Origin: Pseudorhodoferax sp047601025 | Lineage (GTDB): Bacteria; Pseudomonadota; Gammaproteobacteria; Burkholderiales; Burkholderiaceae_C | Length of the DNA: 64,000 nucleotides | NCBI RefSeq assembly: GCF_047601025.1 | Contig: NZ_JASGJZ010000001.1 | Coordinates: 248,001 to 312,000 of the forward strand | Direction: 5' to 3' | Shown: positions 41,499 to 49,644 of the stretch, piece after piece | Layout: each line of letters starts with the position of its first letter | Numbering within the stretch: the stretch's first letter is position 1 | Notes under the pieces: model-generated | What the model was told of the DNA's origin: nothing | What the model saw: only the letters and a program-made list of their open reading frames with translations | Databases searched by the model: none | Position numbers and translations under genes: made by a program

Positions 41499-42110
41499 TC
41501 AGCGCAGCCTGGGCATGTCGGCCTTGGCCAGGGCGTTCATCTGGGCGGCGCGGAGCGTCTTCAGGCGGCCCATGAACGCCTTGGCGTTCTCGGCCCCGTA
41601 GGCGCGATGGCTGACGCCGAACAGCATGACGCCCGGCTCGCCGCCCGCGATCGTGGCGTAGCGGTACGCGTTCCACTCGACGATGACGTGGCCGGCCCGG
41701 TCCTTCGCGCTGACGACGAAATCCAGCAGCACCTCGCCGCTCTTCGGGTTCTGGACCAGGTCCATGTTCACGATCGGGTCGGAAGCCTTGCGCTGTTTCA
41801 GTGCCTGCACCTGCATGTTCGCCGCGTCGATCGCTTTCAGCTTGCCCGGCACCCGTTCGAGCAGCAGCATCTGCTCGTAGCGTTCCACCGCCTGGCCCGC
41901 CGGCACGTACTCCTGCTTGACGTAGCCGGCGCTGGGCTGAGCGCTCCAGGCCAGCACGAAGGACTTCCCGTCGAACCGGATGGGGCCGGGCACGCCCAGG
42001 TGATCGACGGCCTGTGCTGCCGCCGCGACGGAGGGCAGGCCGGCCGGCAGCAGGGCAGCGCCGGCGATCGACAGGGCGATGCGGAATGCAGCGCGCCGCG
42101 TTCTGGTCAT
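41499..42110 (-). CDS. exported protein of unknown function
   Basis: 203 residues with GGAGGAA before the ATG and a signal peptide (RIALSIAGAALLPAGLPSVAAAA). The mature part (AVDHLGVPGPIRFDGKSFVL, GYVKQEYVPAGQAVERYEQM) looks like a soluble alpha/beta periplasmic protein. No family recognised. It is divergent from the metzincin gene across a 246-base gap that contains regulon motif copy 4. A protective role against the protease is possible but speculative. Confidence 0.7.
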   Translation of the reverse strand: MTRTRRAAFRIALSIAGAALLPAGLPSVAAAAQAVDHLGVPGPIRFDGKSFVLAWSAQPSAGYVKQEYVPAGQAVERYEQMLLLERVPGKLKAIDAANMQVQALKQRKASDPIVNMDLVQNPKSGEVLLDFVVSAKDRAGHVIVEWNAYRYATIAGGEPGVMLFGVSHRAYGAENAKAFMGRLKTLRAAQMNALAKADMPRLR

Positions 42111-42233
42111 GTTCGTTTCCTCCCGGGTTTCCATTTCCAGTTCGTCGATGCGATGTATAGCGCGACCTGGCCGCCGTGCCCCTGCGGACTTCCCGGCACC
42201 GGCTGAAGACTGAAGACGCCGGGCGCGGAGGCA

Positions 42234-42275
42234 TGACTTAGGTCGCTGTCGGCGGCGCGGGGTTCTGGTGACCAT
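42234..42275 (+). promoter_or_regulatory. T6SS-regulon bipartite promoter motif, copy 4 (metzincin)
   Basis: TGACTTAGG at 42234-42242 differs at one base from the others; GACCAT follows at the exact fixed spacing (42270-42275). The metzincin ATG is about 80 bases downstream with GAGGAGA as RBS. Confidence 0.5.
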
Positions 42276-42356
42276 GCACCCACGCCGTCGCCCGACGGCA
42301 CTCCGGGTGTTCACCACGCCCGTTCGCCGACCTCGAAACCGCTGAGGAGAACGACC

Positions 42357-44465
42357 ATGCGCGCAACCGCCGCCGCCCTTGCGATGCCGCCGCTTCCCGA
42401 CTACCTGCCGCCCGAGGGCAGCCAGGCCGACGAGGCCCTGCCACTTGCGCCGCAGCCATTTCCGAAGCCACCGATCCTGCGGCTGCGCAGCGTGCGCTGC
42501 GGCTGCTGGCTGGTGTCGTACCGCCCGGCCGGCTCGCCCTTCGTGGCCTACGACGGCACGCTGCGCGTCGAATGCCACGACGCCGGCCGCACGGCCAGCG
42601 GGGATCTCTACCAGCGCCCGCTGCTGGTGCTGCAACCATCGCCCGCCGTGCCGGTGGCCGGGCGGCCACTGCCGATCGTGCGGCCGCCGATCTCCCTCCT
42701 CGGCAATCCGCCCAACCCGGCCAACGGCATTCCGATCCTGCCGCGCAACAGGTACCGCTTCTACATCCGCGTCACCGCGCTGCCCGAGCACTTCTACTTC
42801 GGCAACACCTTCACGCTCGGCTTCCAGCTCTACCGCTTCACGGCGCCGAACAGCTGGGCGCTGGACAGCATGCTGACCGCGACGATGACGCGCATGGCCG
42901 CGCCGGCCGGCTTCCCGTCGAGCTCGGACTACGCCGAGGGCGACGTGAAGAACGCCAGCGGCGTCGTCGTGGGGCGCTTCACGATGGGCTGGCTGTCGAA
43001 GTACTTCCGCCGCGCCTCGCTGGAGATCGACACCGTCTCCGGTTCCGAACGCCCGCTGGACAGCGGCGCCGGCCACACCTGGGCCACCGTAATGGACGAG
43101 CTCGGCTGGCAGATGAACGTGGTGCTCAGCGACACCAACGTCGCGCAGCCCAGCGGCGCGTCGTGGTCCGACGCCGAGATGCACGCGGCGATGCTGCAGC
43201 GACGCGACGCCGTCAACCTGGACAACGAGTGGCGCTACCACATCCTGGCGGTGAAGAACATCGACTCGACGCCGCGCGGCATCATGTACGACGTCGGTGG
43301 CACCGACTCGAACAACGTGCCGCGCGAAGGCGTGGGCATCGCTTCGCACTGGATCATCGACCCGGGCTGGGGCAGCGTCAGCGGCCAACGCTTCGGCACC
43401 GCCAAGGCACCTTATTTCCGCACCGCGGTGCACGAACTCGGCCATGCGATGGGGCAGTACCACAACAGCGCCGATTTCGGCTTCCTGTGCACCAGCGACG
43501 TGATTGCCGCCGGTGCCACGCCGGTCAACCCCTTCCCCGGAAACATCCGCTGGGCCTTCCACGCCACCGAGCTGAAGCGCTTGCGCCACTACCCCGATCC
43601 GTTCGTGCGGCCGGGCGGCGTGGCCTTCGGCGTGGCCTCGCAGACGACGCCGCCGATCACGCCCACCGATCTGGAAACCGGCATCGACGGTCTCGAGCTC
43701 GAAGTGCGTCCGCTGCTCGACGAGGTGCCGATCGGCGCGCCGGTGCGCATCGACTACCGGCTCGTCAACCGCAGCACGCAGCCGATCGCGGTGCCGGTGC
43801 ACTTGAGCCTGAAGAGCGAGGCGATCAGCGGCAGCGTCGAGGACCCGGCGGGCACCGTTCGCAGCTTCCGCACCGTCGTGCGCTGCGTCGAGGACGACGC
43901 CTTCCGGATGCTCGCGCCGGGCGAGGAGGCCACCGAATCGGCCACGCTCATGCGCGGTGCCGAAGGTGCGCTGTTCGCCAGCCCGGGCCTGCACAAGATC
44001 ACGCTCGAAGCGCACTGGGACGCCAACGGCGTGGTCATCGCCACGCACGGCGAAGCCAGCGTGCTGGTCAGCGACGTGGTCGACGCCAAGCACGGCGCGG
44101 CGGCGCACCGGGTGCTCTCGACACCCGACGCGCACCTGGTGCTGGCGATCGGCGGCGACCACCTCGCCGAAGGCATGGCGGCGATCCAGGCGGCGCTGGA
44201 TTCGCCGGTGCTGCGCCCGCACTTCGCGGCCATCGAGGCCAAGCGCGTGGGCCGCCGGTTCGGCGCGCGCAAGGCCGATGTGAAGGGCGCCGCCGACCTG
44301 ATCGACAGCAACACGGTGATGAGCGGCGCCGAGGTCGGCAAGCTGGCGGCCATTGCCGCCGGCGGCACCGCCGCGGTCGCCAAGGACATGGCCAAGACGC
44401 TCAAGTCCAAGGCCAGGAACGTGCCGATGCCGGCGGACGCGCGCGCCGCGCTCGACGCGCTGTGA
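42357..44465 (+). CDS. metzincin-type zinc metalloprotease, candidate T6SS-linked effector
   Basis: 702 residues. The zinc motif HELGHAMGQYH (HExxHxxGxxH) lies near residue 360 in FRTAVHELGHAMGQYHNS; it defines the metzincin clan. The N-terminal 280 residues are beta-rich with LRLRSVRCGCWLVSYRP. The C-terminal third has an Ig-like strand pattern (IDYRLVNRSTQPIAVPVHLS) and a helical Ala/Lys-rich tail. No signal peptide or membrane helix is seen, so secretion would need T6SS or another machine. The start follows GAGGAGA, and regulon motif copy 4 lies upstream. Protease activity is well supported; effector role is inference. Confidence 0.8.
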   Translation: MRATAAALAMPPLPDYLPPEGSQADEALPLAPQPFPKPPILRLRSVRCGCWLVSYRPAGSPFVAYDGTLRVECHDAGRTASGDLYQRPLLVLQPSPAVPVAGRPLPIVRPPISLLGNPPNPANGIPILPRNRYRFYIRVTALPEHFYFGNTFTLGFQLYRFTAPNSWALDSMLTATMTRMAAPAGFPSSSDYAEGDVKNASGVVVGRFTMGWLSKYFRRASLEIDTVSGSERPLDSGAGHTWATVMDELGWQMNVVLSDTNVAQPSGASWSDAEMHAAMLQRRDAVNLDNEWRYHILAVKNIDSTPRGIMYDVGGTDSNNVPREGVGIASHWIIDPGWGSVSGQRFGTAKAPYFRTAVHELGHAMGQYHNSADFGFLCTSDVIAAGATPVNPFPGNIRWAFHATELKRLRHYPDPFVRPGGVAFGVASQTTPPITPTDLETGIDGLELEVRPLLDEVPIGAPVRIDYRLVNRSTQPIAVPVHLSLKSEAISGSVEDPAGTVRSFRTVVRCVEDDAFRMLAPGEEATESATLMRGAEGALFASPGLHKITLEAHWDANGVVIATHGEASVLVSDVVDAKHGAAAHRVLSTPDAHLVLAIGGDHLAEGMAAIQAALDSPVLRPHFAAIEAKRVGRRFGARKADVKGAADLIDSNTVMSGAEVGKLAAIAAGGTAAVAKDMAKTLKSKARNVPMPADARAALDAL

Positions 44466-44637
44466 GGCACCGCGTGGCGACGGCCGCGCCGTGGTGAGAG
44501 GCGGTGCGGCCGTCGTGGCTGGCGGCGCAGCCGCACTGGCCGCGGTGACCGCCTGCGGCTGCACCGTCTTCGCCCCACCCCGGGCGGCGGCACCCGGGCC
44601 TATGCTTGATGCCCCGTTCACGACAGGAGCAGTCGCC

Positions 44638-44940
44638 ATGACTACCACGCACGACCCGCGGTTCGTCGGCACCTGGCGCAAAGTCTCGCGCGAGGCCTGC
44701 GCTGCGCGCTACCCCGCTGCGCTGCGTTTCGACGCCAACGGCCTCTATGCCGGCCAAGCCGAGACGGCCGGCCAGTTCACCTGGTGGGACAGCGGCACCT
44801 GGCAGCAGTCCCAGGCCGGCGAGCTGGCCTTGTCGGTGGCCAACGACGCGGTCGAGCGCTACGGCTTCGAGCTCGACGCGACGCGGCTCACGGTGACCGA
44901 CGCCCAGGGCTGCGTGATCCGCTACGAGCGCGAGAACTGA
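44638..44940 (+). CDS. small lipocalin-like protein
   Basis: 100 residues with AGGAGC before the ATG. FVGTWRKVS, LRFDANGLYAGQ, FTWWDSGTWQQ and LTVTDAQGCVIRYERE give a short beta-barrel-like pattern as in lipocalin-like or META-like small proteins. No signal peptide. It lies 172 bases after the metzincin gene and could be its inhibitor, or unrelated. Family assignment is weak. Confidence 0.6.
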   Translation: MTTTHDPRFVGTWRKVSREACAARYPAALRFDANGLYAGQAETAGQFTWWDSGTWQQSQAGELALSVANDAVERYGFELDATRLTVTDAQGCVIRYEREN

Positions 44941-45435
44941 AGCGGCCCTGCATCGCCGGCGCGGTGGTGGGACGGCGCGGGACCGCCGGCGTGGCCGCCA
45001 CGCCCACCGCCGCGAGCGCGTCCCGCGCGCCGGATACGCAGATCCCTGATGCGAAGGCACCAGGGATCTGCCATATGGTGCAACACCATTCCCGGTCCTC
45101 CCGCTCGATCGAGGCCCTGGCCGTGCGGCGGGGGGGCGGTTGTGACCTTCGACGCCCGGGTAAACGGGGCTGCCGTAGAAGGCGTAGCGTCCAAGCACCT
45201 GGTGGTGCTGGCGTGAATGCGCACGCACGCCTCGTCGATCATGCACCCCGGCACGCCGGTGGTGCGCGAACGCATCGGCCAGCTTCCCCACACCCCCACC
45301 ACGCAGGCCGGCTCGTGCAGTTGGTCATGAGACGAGGCGGCCATGGCGCCGAGCCGGCGCCGGCCCTGCTCCGCGTGGTGGCAACGCATGCAGGGCGCCA
45401 CTGCTGGCCCGACGCCGTGCCCGCAGGCCGGCCGT
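44941..45435. other. gene-free stretch
   Basis: No supportable gene on either strand over 495 bases. It contains the hairpin described at 45038-45071 and fragments of open frame without family resemblance. Confidence 0.5.
45038..45071. repeat. perfect 11-bp inverted repeat (hairpin)
   Basis: GCAGATCCCTG and CAGGGATCTGC flank a 12-base loop. No T-tract follows on either strand, so it is not a typical intrinsic terminator; an IS end or protein-binding site is possible. Confidence 0.5.
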
Positions 45436-46293
45436 TCAGTTCACGAACGTCGCCTTCACCCGCCTGGACACCAGCACGTAAGGCCCCCAGATCAGCGCCG
45501 CGGCCACGGCGCCGAAGAATTCCTTGAGCAGGTCCGGGTCCGGCACGGGCTCGTCCGGCAAGACCGCGTGCGTCAGCGCGCCGTCCACGGCCAGCAGCAG
45601 CGGCGTGGCCACCAGCAGCGCGATGAAGCACCGCCTGAATGCTTTCTTCTTCGACAGGAACAGGTAGGCGACGAACACCCACAGGGCGAGCAGGCCGATG
45701 TTCGCCATGAGTTCCCCGGCGATGACCGGTTGCCACAGCGGGTTGTAGGCCGGGTGGCCCGGATCGCCCACGGCCTGCCAGGTACCGTCCAGGAACAGGT
45801 CGCGGCACCATGGATAGAGCTGCATGGCGAGGCGCACCGGTGCGACGACGACGATGGCGCCGAGTGGCAGCAGCCAGCCGCGCAGGCCCACGGGCCCGCC
45901 GGGTGTGCCGGCATCGCCGTCGGCGCCTCCTTCGCCGCCTGCCGGACGGGCACGCCAGAGCGCGGCCAGGTTGATGCCGGTCGTCGCCACAATCACCAGG
46001 AACGGCACGAACAGCCCTAAGCCAACGGCGAATCCGGTCAGCAGGACGAAGGCGGCGAGCACGCCCATCAGCACCGCCATGCTCCCGTTCAGCGCCCAGG
46101 CGGCGATGGTCCAGCCCCTGCGCGCAGCGGGCCGCGCCAGGCAGAACGCGAGATACGGCAGAGCGAGCAGGACGAGCGCGAGACTGATCGTCCCGGCCTG
46201 GGCGGCCCCCTGCTCGACGCTGTGGATGCCAGCGCCCCCCAGCGCCAGCAGCGCGAGGATCGACAGGGACGAGGCGAGAGCCGTCTTGCGCAT
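45436..46293 (-). CDS. multi-pass membrane protein, DUF2569-like C-terminal region
   Basis: 285 residues. Seven or so hydrophobic helices are visible: SLSILALLALGGAGI, ISLALVLLALPYLAFCLA, MAVLMGVLAAFVLLTGFAVG, GLFVPFLVIVATTGINLAAL, then after a Gly/Asp-rich loop GLRGWLLPLGAIVVVAPVRL as in DUF2569, and NIGLLALWVFVAYLFL and CFIALLVATPLLLAV. It is an inner-membrane protein of unknown role, monocistronic, divergent from the FitAB locus. Confidence 0.75.
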   Translation of the reverse strand: MRKTALASSLSILALLALGGAGIHSVEQGAAQAGTISLALVLLALPYLAFCLARPAARRGWTIAAWALNGSMAVLMGVLAAFVLLTGFAVGLGLFVPFLVIVATTGINLAALWRARPAGGEGGADGDAGTPGGPVGLRGWLLPLGAIVVVAPVRLAMQLYPWCRDLFLDGTWQAVGDPGHPAYNPLWQPVIAGELMANIGLLALWVFVAYLFLSKKKAFRRCFIALLVATPLLLAVDGALTHAVLPDEPVPDPDLLKEFFGAVAAALIWGPYVLVSRRVKATFVN

Positions 46294-46398
46294 CGGATGG
46301 GAGCTTCTCGGTTGCGGCGCTGCGCCACGACCGCGCGCCAGGGCGGCCGATGCTATCCCGGGAATCGGCTCGGCCTGCTCCTCGGTGACTTGCAACTC

Positions 46399-46416
46399 GG
46401 AGATGCAAGCATCTCC
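46399..46416. promoter_or_regulatory. candidate FitAB operator palindrome
   Basis: GGAGATGCAAGCATCTCC is a perfect palindrome with two central A bases, 22 bases before the fitA ATG and just before an AGGAGG RBS. RHH antitoxins such as FitA bind palindromes of this kind. Confidence 0.6.
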
Positions 46417-46437
46417 ATCAACAGGAGGCTTTGAAAG

Positions 46438-46692
46438 ATGCCATCGGTCACCGTTCGGAACCTGCCCGACGAAGTCCATCGTGCCATCCGTGTGCGAGCC
46501 GCTCGCCACGGCCGCAGCATCGAGGCCGAAATACGAGAAATCCTGGAATCCGCGGTCAAGCCGCAAAGCAGAGTCAAGCTCGGTTCATTGCTGGCCGAGA
46601 TCGGCCGCAAGGTCAAGCTGACCGACGAGGAGTTCGCCATCTTCGAGAGCGCACCTGACGCAGCGCCGGCGCGTTCCGCGCGTTCCGAATGA
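46438..46692 (+). CDS. fitA: FitA-type ribbon-helix-helix antitoxin
   Basis: 84 residues with AGGAGG nine bases upstream. PSVTVRNLPDEVHRAIRVRA and HGRSIEAEIREILESAV are typical of FitA/VapB RHH antitoxins. The C-terminal tail (EEFAIFESAPDAAPA) is acidic and would block the toxin site. It overlaps the toxin gene by four bases. A palindromic operator lies just upstream, suggesting autorepression. Confidence 0.9.
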   Translation: MPSVTVRNLPDEVHRAIRVRAARHGRSIEAEIREILESAVKPQSRVKLGSLLAEIGRKVKLTDEEFAIFESAPDAAPARSARSE

Positions 46693-47108
46693 TCCTGCTC
46701 GACACCAACGTGGTGTCGGAGCCTCTGCGGCCAGCGCCCGAAGCACGCGTCATCGAGTGGATCGATGCACAACCCCTGGAAACGCTCTGCCTGTCGGCCA
46801 TGACCGTGGCCGAACTGCGCGCCGGCGTGGCGCTGCTGCCGGCCGGCAAGCGTCGCTCCAGCCTGCATGCATCCCTGGAAACACGGGTACTGCCCATGTT
46901 CGCCGGGCGCGTACTGCCCTTCGACATGGCTTGCACGAACGCATACGCCAACCTGCTGGCCAGGGTTCGCAAGGCGGGCCAGGGAATCGGAACGGCTGAT
47001 GCCCGCAACGCAGCGGTCGCGCTCGCCAATGGCTTCACCGTTGCGACCCGGGACACGGGCCCTTTCCAGACCACCGGCCTGGCCGTGATCGACCCCTGGA
47101 AGGCGTAG
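46689..47108 (+). CDS. fitB: FitB-type PIN toxin (VapC family)
   Basis: 139 residues beginning MILLDTNVVSEPLRP. The PIN acidic residues appear in LLDTNVVSE, MTVAELRAGV, GTADARNAAVA and TRDTGPFQTTGL. It should act as a cytoplasmic endoribonuclease held by FitA. Both genes are intact, so this is one of the two complete TA pairs in the accessory block. Confidence 0.9.
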   Translation: MILLDTNVVSEPLRPAPEARVIEWIDAQPLETLCLSAMTVAELRAGVALLPAGKRRSSLHASLETRVLPMFAGRVLPFDMACTNAYANLLARVRKAGQGIGTADARNAAVALANGFTVATRDTGPFQTTGLAVIDPWKA

Positions 47109-47249
47109 CGCCGACCGTTGCCCTCGGCACGCCAGCCGCCACCCGGCAGTCGATCCGCACGGCGACAGGCCGCGATGCCGCTCCCGTTCCAGCGAGGCCT
47201 GTTCAGCGGCGCCCCCCTCCCCTCTCCCCGCCCGGCCAGGCGCTGCGGA

Positions 47250-47912
47250 AGGTGCCCGGCAGCGCCGCCTCGCTGTCGAAGGCGCAGAAGGAATTCAACC
47301 GCCTGAACCAGCGCCTGGCGCGGCTGCACGAGCAGCTCGCCGCCTGGCAGGCCACCGGTGAGGCGCTGGACCGGCGCCGGCTGACCCAGCTGGTGCCCCA
47401 GCAGCAGGCGCTGCGTGCCGCGCAGCGCGACGCCGCGCCGTGGATCGACGCCCACCTGCGGCATCCGCCGCCGGGCGGCTGGAGCTGGAACAGATCGACG
47501 CGGACCACCTGGCCAGGCCGCCCGACGACAAGCTGCGCCACTACGACCGCGTGCCGAAGGAGCAGCAGCAGTCGCTGGAAGACGAGCTGGCGCTGCTGCA
47601 GGCCCCGCTGTCCGCCACGCTGCAGCAGCCACCGCACCGGGCCTGCTGCACTGGCCCGCGAAACTGCTGGTGCAGGCCTTCGAACATGCGCTGGACGACG
47701 CGGGCAGCGCGCTGCAGGCGATCCGCGAGGACGTCCAGCTGCTGCGCGATGCGCGCACCCGGGCACAGTTCCTGCGCGTCGTCGAGGTCGAAGATCCCGA
47801 CGACGGCTTGAGCCCGATGGAGTCGATGATGTTCGACGCCGCGCTCGACGAACTGCTCGCCGACCCGCCACCGGCGCGCGGCAACGTGGGCCGCAAGCGC
47901 AAGCCGCGCTGA
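47250..47912 (+). pseudogene. multiply frameshifted unknown gene
   Basis: Consecutive protein-like pieces lie in three frames: AASLSKAQKEFNRLNQRLAR and LHEQLAAWQATGEALDRRRL, then DDKLRHYDRVPKEQQQSLED and ELALLQAPLSATLQQ, then LLHWPAKLLVQAFEHALDDA and PMESMMFDAALDELLADPP with a basic tail. The first piece resembles coiled-coil N-termini of some J-domain-related proteins, but I cannot name it with confidence. The 260 bases after it (to 48169) hold no gene I can support. Confidence 0.5.
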
Positions 47913-48169
47913 CCGGGACATGGGGACGACGGCGCTGCAGCGCGCCGCATGGCCCCCCGCCCGGTGGCAGCTTCCCGTGATGTGCGCGGCCGCAGCGTGC
48001 GGAAGGCGCAGCCCGGCCGCTTCGACCACAGCGGCCCGGGCCTGCGCGACTGCTGCGAAGTGCAGTCGCAGCGCCACGAGGTGCGCTTCGACGACACCTG
48101 GGAGATGACCGACCGCGCGGCCGCGGACTGCGCGCGGCTACCGCAACCGGCCCGGCCCGGTACCGCCCC

Positions 48170-48913
48170 TCACCGCGTGGTGTAGCCCCCGTCCACCAGG
48201 TGGTAGCTGCCGGTGATGAAGCCGGCGTCCCCCGAGAGCAGGAAGCAGGTCAGCGCCGCCACCTCGTCGGCCGTGCCCAGGCGGCCGATCGGATGCAGGC
48301 CCACCAGGCTGGCGTAGACCTGGGGATCGAGGTTGGACAGCAGCGGCGTGTCGATGAAGCCCGGGCCCACGGCGTTGATGCGGATGCCCTTGGGCGCGTA
48401 TTCCATCGCCGCGGTCTTGGTCATGCCCAGCAGCGCGTGCTTGGCGGCCACGTAGGGGATGGAGCCGCTCCAGCCCACGCTGCCCAGGATCGAGGCCATG
48501 TTGACGATGGCCCCGCCGCCGGCGGCCAGCATCGCCGGGATCTCGTACTTCATCGAATACATGACGCTGTGCAGGTTCACGCCGATGACGCGGTGCCAGT
48601 CCTCCAGCGGGTAGTCCGCGGTCGGATGCGAGGGCCCGCCGATGCCGGCGTTGTTCACCGCCAGGTGCAGCGCGCCGAAGGCTTCGACGCTGCGCTCCAC
48701 CATGCGCCGCACGGCCTCGGCGTCGGCCACGTCCAGCTGGACGGCGATGGCGTTGCCCAGCGTGTCGGCCAGCGCCTGCGCCGCCTCGCCGTTGAAGTCG
48801 GCCACGACCACCTTGGCGCCGCCCGCCGACAGCCGGCGGCACACCGCCTCGCCGATGCCCGAGGCGCCGCCGGTGACGATCGCCACCTTGTCCGCGAATG
48901 CTGCTGTACTCAT
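48170..48913 (-). CDS. short-chain dehydrogenase/reductase
   Basis: 247 residues from ATG 48913 with AAAGG upstream; an in-frame ATG 36 bases earlier is less likely. Classical SDR motifs: TGGASGIG (cofactor binding), NNAG, catalytic Ser in NMASILGS and YVAAK (Tyr, Lys). VVVADFN after beta-2 favours NAD(H) over NADP(H). The substrate is not predictable. It is a single gene, facing away from the GNAT gene across a gap that contains regulon motif copy 5. Confidence 0.9.
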   Translation of the reverse strand: MSTAAFADKVAIVTGGASGIGEAVCRRLSAGGAKVVVADFNGEAAQALADTLGNAIAVQLDVADAEAVRRMVERSVEAFGALHLAVNNAGIGGPSHPTADYPLEDWHRVIGVNLHSVMYSMKYEIPAMLAAGGGAIVNMASILGSVGWSGSIPYVAAKHALLGMTKTAAMEYAPKGIRINAVGPGFIDTPLLSNLDPQVYASLVGLHPIGRLGTADEVAALTCFLLSGDAGFITGSYHLVDGGYTTR

Positions 48914-49044
48914 CACGTGCCTTTCAATCATGGAAGCAGATAGGTTCATTCTCGGCAGCGGCCGCCGGCCGGACCTTGACCTCGATCAGGGAATACCCGC
49001 CACCACCTGCCGGGCCCCGTGCCCCGCCGGGCCGCGCCGCCGGA

Positions 49045-49086
49045 TGACTTTCGGACCTGCGCCGCCGCCCGCGGCCGGCCCATCAT
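49045..49086 (+). promoter_or_regulatory. T6SS-regulon bipartite promoter motif, copy 5 (GNAT gene)
   Basis: TGACTTTCGGACC starts at 49045; CATCAT occupies 49081-49086 at the fixed spacing. The GNAT ATG, with GAGGAG as RBS, is 37 bases downstream. Confidence 0.62.
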
Positions 49087-49122
49087 GCGGCGCAGCGCCA
49101 CATGCTGCGAGGAGACGGCCCC

Positions 49123-49599
49123 ATGGACATGCTGATCGCCCTGTCCGCCCTGCCCGCCAGGCCGGCGGCACCCGCCGGCTTTCGCCTGCGCAAGCCCATC
49201 GGCCCCGAGCACGACCTGGTCGCCGCCTGGGTCGCGCGCTGCTTCTCCCCCGCCTGGGCCAGCGAGGCGCGCGCCGCGCTGGCCAACCGCCCGGCCAGCC
49301 TGTTCGTCGCCACGTGCGGCGAGCCGGCGGAACTGCGGGGCTTCTGCGGCTACGACGCCACCGCCCGCGGCTTCGTCGGCCCGATCGGCGTGCAGGGCGA
49401 CGCCCGCGGCCAGGGCCTGGGCGCCGCGCTGCTGCTGGCCTGCCTGCACGACATGCGCGCCACGGGCTACGGCTACGCGGTCGCCGGCGCGGTCGGCGCG
49501 CCGGGGTTCTTCCGCCGCGTCGCCGGTGCCATCGACATCCCCGGCTCCACGCCCGGCCTCTACGCCGGCCTGCTGCGCGCGCCGCCGGCAGCGCCATGA
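49123..49599 (+). CDS. GNAT-family acetyltransferase
   Basis: 158 residues; ATG 49123 has GAGGAG eight bases upstream. The acetyl-CoA loop GPIGVQGDARGQGLGAAL is the classic Q/RxxGxG/A motif A, preceded by LRGFCGYDATARGFVG. The final LYAGLLR strand completes the fold. It may acetylate a protein or small molecule; its regulon motif suggests coupling to T6SS. Its last three bases overlap the next promoter motif, so the kinase promoter starts inside its stop region. Confidence 0.83.
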   Translation: MDMLIALSALPARPAAPAGFRLRKPIGPEHDLVAAWVARCFSPAWASEARAALANRPASLFVATCGEPAELRGFCGYDATARGFVGPIGVQGDARGQGLGAALLLACLHDMRATGYGYAVAGAVGAPGFFRRVAGAIDIPGSTPGLYAGLLRAPPAAP

Positions 49600-49638
49600 C
49601 TTTCGTTCATTGCCGCGGCCCCCGGCCGCGTCCAGCAT
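49597..49638 (+). promoter_or_regulatory. T6SS-regulon bipartite promoter motif, copy 6 (kinase operon)
   Basis: TGACTTTCGTTCATTGCC starts at 49597; CAGCAT at 49633-49638. If the hexamer is a -10, transcription would begin at or next to the kinase ATG (49645), implying a leaderless or nearly leaderless mRNA. Confidence 0.65.
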
Positions 49639-49644
49639 GCCCCC

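Noticed and set aside
45038..45071. Intrinsic terminator
   Set aside because: No run of T follows the stem on either strand, and no gene ends close by in the right orientation.
47949..48185. 78-residue plus-strand ORF
   Set aside because: No RBS, no family resemblance and it runs into the convergent SDR gene; probably pseudogene debris.
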